Program-made: the position numbers and the translations under genes | In this document: one piece after another, positions 1 to 4,800 of the stretch | Layout of the letters: every line of letters starts with the position of its first letter | Position numbering within the stretch: the stretch's first letter is position 1 | From: Chrysochromulina parva | Taxonomy: Eukaryota > Haptophyta > Prymnesiales > Chrysochromulinaceae | Assembly (NCBI GenBank): GCA_002887195.1 | Contig: PJAB01001874.1 | Location: forward strand, 1 to 11,748 | Reading direction: 5' to 3' | DNA: 11,748 nucleotides | Notes under the pieces: model-generated | Told to the model about the DNA's origin: nothing | What the model saw: the letters and a program-made list of their open reading frames with translations, nothing else | Database searches by the model: none

Positions 1-262
1 GCGCGAGACCCGTTCCGCGCCTGCCACCCCCGGGGGGGAAGACTCACGCCCCCCCATCAGGGCCCCCGCATCCGCGCTGAGACGAGCGCGACCTCCGCCG
101 AGCGACGGCGGACGCGCCCCCCATTCATGTGTCCCGTACTATTTCTTTCGTCCTCTTTCTCTGAACACACGTCACAGACCAAGAGGACTGATTTGAAACA
201 GTCCCCCCCGTGGGCAAAACAAGCTCGCGCTGCATGTACATGTTTTAGCTGCTGCAGCTGTA
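1..262. other. Region with no supported gene
   Basis: The 262 bases beyond the methyltransferase stop codon hold no coding region I can support. The reading frames that overlap this stretch are low in recognisable protein character and run antisense into the methyltransferase. C and G runs occur near bases 27-56. A short inverted repeat at 185-204 is listed separately. The stretch is probably 3' untranslated and intergenic sequence. Confidence 0.5.
185..204 (-). other. Small inverted repeat 3' of the methyltransferase gene
   Basis: GGACTG at 185-190 and CAGTCC at 199-204 are perfect complements around an 8-base loop. The hairpin lies about 60 bases past the methyltransferase stop codon, so it would fall in that gene's 3' untranslated region. 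A 6-bp stem is common by chance, and no function is claimed. Confidence 0.25.
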
Positions 263-1246
263 TCACAACGGCCTCCTTCCCACCAAAACACGATAGTCGA
301 GCCCACGCACCACCACATTTCTGCTCTGTGCCTCGATCCAGCCAGCCGCCTGGGCCTCCTCACGAAAGGCGAGGCGAGCCCGCTCGTACACGCCGCCAAC
401 TTGGACGCCGGGCTGCGGCTGCTGCGGCTGCTGCTGCTGCTGCTGCTGCACTGCGGCGAGGGTCCCCTGAAAGGAGAGAAGACCAAGCATCCAGGCATCG
501 TCCATCTCCACCGAGCCGAGGTCCAACTGCAAAGTGTGCGTTTGGTTGTGCCCTCGTGCAACGCCGGCGCTGTCCCCGGCGCCATCAAGAAGTTTGAAGC
601 CAGCGGCGCGAAGCACAGCATCTGCACGGCCGTGGCCTAGACAAGTTGGATCGTAGGGCAGTTCGAGCGGTTCCGCTCGCCCGAGCGCCTTTGCGACGCA
701 CCGGCCGCCGAGCTCCATCAGCGCCATGCGGTCCCAAACAGTCGCCACGAGCAGCCCGCCGGGACGGAGAAGCTTACGGACGCCCCGCAGGCACAGCTCG
801 TGATCGGCGGGCGGCAGCATGAAGAGGCCGAGCGAGCACGTCACCACATCGGCGATCGCCGCGTCGCCGTCGCTACCTCCGAGCGCGACCAGATCGAACA
901 TGTCGATCTGTTGCAACTCAACCTGATCCGCTAGGCGCTCCTCGCTGACCCGCAAAGCGGCCATCTCGAGCACACCCGCCTCGCTGTCGCTCGCCACGAC
1001 GGTGGCACCAGAGAAGCGCCGCGCGAGGGTCAGTGCCGGCTCAGCCGCGGCGCCGCTCGCCAGGTCGAGCATGTTCTGTGGCTGGCTGAGGGTCGCCTCC
1101 GCAACGACGTCGGCGGTTGCGGTCCACATCGGTGCGAACTGGTGGAGCGACGCCTGGAACAGGCTGGGCAAGCGCTGCTGCAAGAGGGACACGTACTCAG
1201 CGTCGCTACGAACGCGTGTGTGGAGGCGGCGAAGCATCCTACGCAT
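263..1246 (-). CDS. Class I SAM-dependent methyltransferase (UbiE/Methyltransf_11-like)
   Basis: A 327-residue protein predicted to transfer a methyl group from S-adenosylmethionine to an unidentified small molecule. Motif I is MLDLASGAAAEP (residues 59-70), with the usual acidic-Gly pattern in a variant form (DLASG rather than D-G-G/C-G). The acidic residue ending strand 2 is D87 in VVASDSEA. The next acidic position is D115 in QQIDMFD. The strand 4-5 region reads ADVVTCSLGLFMLPP then LLRPGGLLVATVWD (about 132-172), a typical post-motif signature. A Gln run (7 Q, then mixed P/Q) at about 267-279 is encoded by a CTG/CAG repeat and probably forms a loop. The N terminus MRRMLRRLHTRVR is Arg-rich and could be an organelle-targeting segment, though this is unproven. 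The open frame continues upstream to 1327, but only from a GTG; the first ATG is at 1246, so I start there. An upstream spliced exon is possible. The substrate cannot be told from sequence. Confidence 0.85.
   Translation of the reverse strand: MRRMLRRLHTRVRSDAEYVSLLQQRLPSLFQASLHQFAPMWTATADVVAEATLSQPQNMLDLASGAAAEPALTLARRFSGATVVASDSEAGVLEMAALRVSEERLADQVELQQIDMFDLVALGGSDGDAAIADVVTCSLGLFMLPPADHELCLRGVRKLLRPGGLLVATVWDRMALMELGGRCVAKALGRAEPLELPYDPTCLGHGRADAVLRAAGFKLLDGAGDSAGVARGHNQTHTLQLDLGSVEMDDAWMLGLLSFQGTLAAVQQQQQQQPQQPQPGVQVGGVYERARLAFREEAQAAGWIEAQSRNVVVRGLDYRVLVGRRPL
410..448 (-). repeat. CTG/CAG triplet run coding poly-Gln
   Basis: Seven uninterrupted CTG triplets at 428-448, preceded by imperfect CTG/CGG triplets, encode the Gln/Pro tract of the methyltransferase on the minus strand. 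It stays in frame and is likely length-variable between alleles. Confidence 0.85.
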
Positions 1247-1268
1247 GGCGCTGGGCCACCCTTTCGGA

Positions 1269-1296
1269 CCTTGTGGCAAGGGCAAGGGCCACAAGG
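1269..1296 (-). other. Inverted repeat in the methyltransferase 5' leader
   Basis: CCTTGTGGC at 1269-1277 is perfectly complementary to GCCACAAGG at 1288-1296 around a 10-base loop. It begins 23 bases upstream of the methyltransferase ATG and would form a 9-bp hairpin in the leader if transcription starts further upstream. Such a structure could lower initiation or favour a downstream start, but this is inference only. If the true start is in an upstream exon, the repeat would be coding. Confidence 0.5.
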
Positions 1297-1489
1297 GACA
1301 CACGCCAAGACGGGAAAAGGTCAGCACAAGTCAAAAGAGTTGTCTTTTTTCTCACGCACCTTCTCGAACGCCGGCCTCTCCCACCAGCCACCTTCAGTGC
1401 AATTGATTCAGTGTCTCAGGATAAGACAGGATCACCAGAAAGAAGTTCTGATAACCGTCTTAAGTTCTGTGTTTCCGTGTGTCTGTTCC

Positions 1490-1535
1490 GTGAACGTTAA
1501 CACGACAGACACGACAGGCGGTGCTACGGCACTGT
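1490..1535. repeat. 46-bp dispersed element, copy 1
   Basis: This stretch begins GTGAACGTTAACACGACAG and ends TGCTACGGCACTGT. It matches 11059-11103 in the same orientation at about 42 of 46 positions, with one single-base gap. It contains the palindrome GTTAAC and a hairpin at 1519-1534, CGGTGC-TACG-GCACTG, whose stem is six pairs including one G-U. The copy lies 243 bases upstream of the methyltransferase ATG and 309 bases upstream of the giant gene's ATG. The 10-mer CTGTTCCGTG flanks or overlaps its two ends (1483 and 1532). Confidence 0.85.
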
Positions 1536-1573
1536 TCCGTGTGTCCCGGCTTTATTCCGTTGTAGTTATTAAA

Positions 1574-1591
1574 ATGCAATTCATGCAATTG
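1574..1591. repeat. Tandem ATGCAATT motif
   Basis: Two adjacent 9-base units, ATGCAATTC and ATGCAATTG, lie in the AT-rich centre of the divergent intergenic region, about 50 bases 5' of the TATA-like box of the plus-strand gene. ATGCAAT-type words are known as binding sites in some eukaryotes, but no factor can be named here. Confidence 0.4.
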
Positions 1592-1639
1592 GTTCATTAA
1601 GGCTCTTGTTTTGGATCGAGCCGCCCGCGACGAAATCCC

Positions 1640-1646
1640 TATAAAT
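1640..1646 (+). promoter_or_regulatory. TATA-like box for the plus-strand giant gene
   Basis: TATAAAT sits inside an AT-rich run in otherwise GC-rich DNA, about 200 bases before the ATG at 1845. That would give a 5' leader of roughly 170 bases if transcription starts 25-35 bases downstream. The context fits a core promoter, but no initiation site is visible. Confidence 0.4.
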
Positions 1647-1844
1647 TAAATATGAGCCTAATTTGAAAAACTCTCAAGACCCGTCTTAGAAGTTCATATT
1701 CCCAAGGATTCAATTCCGCAGAGCCGTCTCAGCGCTGTGGAATTGACGAAGCCTTTGCAGACCGATTTGGAACATGAGAAACTCCAAACTGTGACGTGGC
1801 TATTTTGGGTCAAGATTCGGAGATCACGAATCATACGCATTAAC

Positions 1845-4800
1845 ATGTCCGGGTCGCTCTTTGCCCTTGGTTGTGCGCCTCTGCCCGAGGCAGTTTTGCT
1901 CTTGGCCAGCCTCATTGCTGGCCGCGCCATTGCGCTCGTGCTTCACGAGGCATCGCACGCGTGCGCAGCTTCGCTGTGCGGCTACCGCTGCCGGCTGCGG
2001 GTGGACGTAATCAATCAGCGGGGCTGGTGCCATGTGCCTGGCATTGGCGGCACATGGGCAGGCCGCATCGTCAGCGCGACGGGCTGGCTGACGAGCGTCG
2101 TGCTCGCAGCTGCGGCCGCTCGGGTATACGTCCTCGCTGTCGAGCCGTCATCGTCGCTGCTGGGCGCTGCCCTCGGTGCGGCATGGACTGCAGCCGAGGC
2201 AGTGTGCTCCGATCTGCTCGGGTTCGCAGGGGGTGCGTCCGATGCCTTTCACTGCGGCAATTTCGGGCTCATCCTGCTGCACAACGCCTGCCGTCACAAG
2301 GTGCTTCCCATCTTGCGTTCGATGATGACCGTCACGATGATGCGCGGCGCACAGAGCGCCGGCGTGGTCACGTACTGGTCAGATCGCGGCAGGCGCATCG
2401 GCAAGCGGCGGCGCGTGGTGAACGGCAAGCGCACCGACTTGGCCACCCTGCTCTTGGGTCCCGAGCATGGCATCAGCCGCCTGTGGCGCAGTCCGGCGAT
2501 CGAGCCAGCTCCCGCCATCTACCAAGGCCATACGCGCTTCGCAACGAGCTCGCGCGCCACCATCGACGGCTGCCACCCGCACCAGTGGTCGCCGCTCGCG
2601 TGGTGCCGGTACTGGCGGTTGGACTCGTCCGCGGCCGGTGGGTACAAGTCCGTGCTCGCGCCCGTTGAGGCCTACGTGACGCACAACGGCGACCTCGACT
2701 TCTTCCGCCTGGGTGACGACGTCGACTACCCCCTGGAGGAATTGCAAGTGCTTCTCCCAAAGCTCCTCGACGCGCCGCTGCCCACGACCGCGGACTCAGC
2801 GTGCATCGCCGGCCTCGTCGACCTGCTGCGCACGCGCGGCCTCTGGGCGGCCTCCGTGCGCTACGGCCTCCTCTTCGGCGCCCTCGCGGGCTCCGGGTCT
2901 CTCGCGCGCCTGCCCGATTGGTTCGCACGTGCTGTCATCGAGCAGCTCGCCTCCATCTTCGAGGCCGAGTTTGTACGCGTGCTCGCGGACTATGATCATG
3001 TCTATGGTGAGGGAATCCCTACGCCGCCGCCCTCGCCGCCCATCGATTCGTCGAGGAGCAGCAGCTGCGACAAACCGCAGGTGCCGCCCATCGATGTCTC
3101 CTCATGGTGGAACCCCTTCGGCACGAAGCGCAACACAGCCGATTCCCTCGGAGTCTCGAGCCTCGGAGTTTCTCTTGAAGAAGGCGGCGGCTCCAAGCGC
3201 GGCGACTCCAAGCGTGCCGACTCCGTGCGCGGTGACTCCAAGCAAGGCGACTCCATCGACGGCGACTCCAAGCAAGGCCAAAGCAGCAAGCGCGGCGACT
3301 CCAAGCGCAGCAGCTCCGCCTATGACGCGGATCTGCCCCCCCCCACCTCTCCCCTACACCAGGCGCGTCTCGCGAGGGAGCTGCGCAAGGCGACCCTCGC
3401 GAGGCTCCCGGAGCTGAGCCGCCTCATCGACATCGATCGCATGCATCGGAGCTTAGGCGGGCAGCCTCTCTCGCCCGAAAAGATGCAAGAACGCATCGAC
3501 CACTTCGTGAGCGCGACCATCGGCGCCTTCTTCCTGAACGACCTGCTCAGCACCGGGCGCGAGGTTCTTGCGCGCGCGAGCGGTTCCTTCGGGCTGGTGC
3601 TCTCGCATTCCCTCGACGCCGAGCGTGAGCTCGTCGTGGCCGCGCGTGGTCAGACGATGTCGGTCGCCTTCTACCCGCAGCTCGGCCTCGTCCTCTTCGG
3701 CTCGGAAGCGGCGGCGCTCAAGGCGGGCCTCTCCGAGCTCGCGCTCGACGAGTCTTCGAAGACGGGCGAGGCCTTCAACCGACGTACTGGCGAGCTCAAG
3801 GGCGCCTTCCGGCTGGATCTCGACGATCTGGGCGGCGAGGTCGTCCTGCTCGCATGGGGGACGGAGAAGCCACTGCTCACAGTGCCATACGACGCAAGCG
3901 AGCGTGCGCACGTCCATGCCGCGGCGCAGGGGAAAGACACCCATGATCCCGGATCTCCTGGGGGACTCACCCGCGATGACTCCAAGGAATCCACATCGAG
4001 TTTCAAGCCCGTCCGCGAGGACAGTTACACCAAGCAGACGTCGGAGAAGCAGGAGGTCGTCGAGGGGATCGTTCGTTACGTCCACGACGGCAAGCAACGC
4101 GCGTGCGGCATCGTACACTACACCGAGGCACGCCAGCGTGTGCGCCCATTCATCCAGCGCGCCATCCGCCTTGAGGGCAACTCACTCATCCTGCCGCTAC
4201 CGCCGCTCGCTGCGCCCGATCCCGTTGGGCGCGATCTGCGCGACATCCCCGGCGTGTTGCGCATGCTGCAGCGCGACTTTGCGGATCACCAAGTCTCGCT
4301 CAATGTGCCCACCGCGTGGACCTTCGCCAGCCGGGTGCGCCGGCGGCTGCGTCGCTACGAGCGAGGGGAAGCGGATGGCTCGGTGGACGTGCTGATCACC
4401 GGGTGCGAGGCGAGCCTGTGGGTCGGCGAGCAGTTCGCGTCCGATCTTTCACTTGTCTTTCCGAGGCTCAAGATCGTCACTCTCTCGGCCAACAAGCTGC
4501 TCGGGCAGCTCGGGCAACGCTTTCCGATCCCACAAGAGGGCTTCCAGTTCCACGCGAAGGCGTACTCGTTCCGTGAGTCGATCGTGCTGCTCCTCTCGCA
4601 CTCAGGCGGCACCTTCCCAGTCCTCTCCGTGTGCCACCTCCTCAAGAATGTCACCACTGAAATGTTCATCGTGGGCTCGGAGTGGGACACGCAGATCGGG
4701 CGCGCCGTGCGCGAAGCGAACGCGCGCAAGAACCCCGTGGGCGGGGGAGGGAAGGCCGGCTTCTCCTCATACACATTCTCGACGTTTGCGGGCGTGCGCA

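Larger units (their letters stand above)
1247..1844. promoter_or_regulatory. Divergent intergenic region between methyltransferase and giant membrane gene
   Basis: This 598-bp gap separates two head-to-head genes and should hold both promoters. Bases 1247-1327 are still open in the methyltransferase frame but lack an ATG. From about 1540 to 1720 the base composition turns clearly AT-rich against the GC-rich genes. The region holds a hairpin (1269-1296), a 46-bp dispersed element (1490-1535), repeated TGCAATT words (1398, 1575, 1584) and a TATA-like box (1640). Two near-identical 13-mers, TGCAATTGATTCA at 1398 and TGCAATTGGTTCA at 1584, differ at one base. The word TTCCGTGTGTC occurs twice, at 1473 and 1535. 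No transcript evidence is available. Confidence 0.6.

Noticed and set aside
127..597. Plus-strand 156-codon frame with a poly-Ala tract over the methyltransferase 3' end.
   Set aside because: It is antisense to the methyltransferase, and its Ala run is the other strand of the Gln repeat; no domain is visible.
1737..1844. 36 extra residues at the start of the giant protein.
   Set aside because: The extension begins at GTG, has no ATG, and reads unlike the protein after 1845; a eukaryotic start is expected at the first ATG.
1871..2668. Plus-strand 265-codon frame overlapping the N-terminal part of the giant gene.
   Set aside because: Arg/Ala-rich composition typical of a shifted GC-rich frame; the overlapping frame carries clear amidotransferase motifs.
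3007..3362. Possible intron in the giant gene: GTGAGG at 3007 and a pyrimidine-rich CCCCTACACCAG ending at 3362.
   Set aside because: Its length (356) is not a multiple of three, and removal would throw the downstream amidotransferase and SIS coding out of frame.
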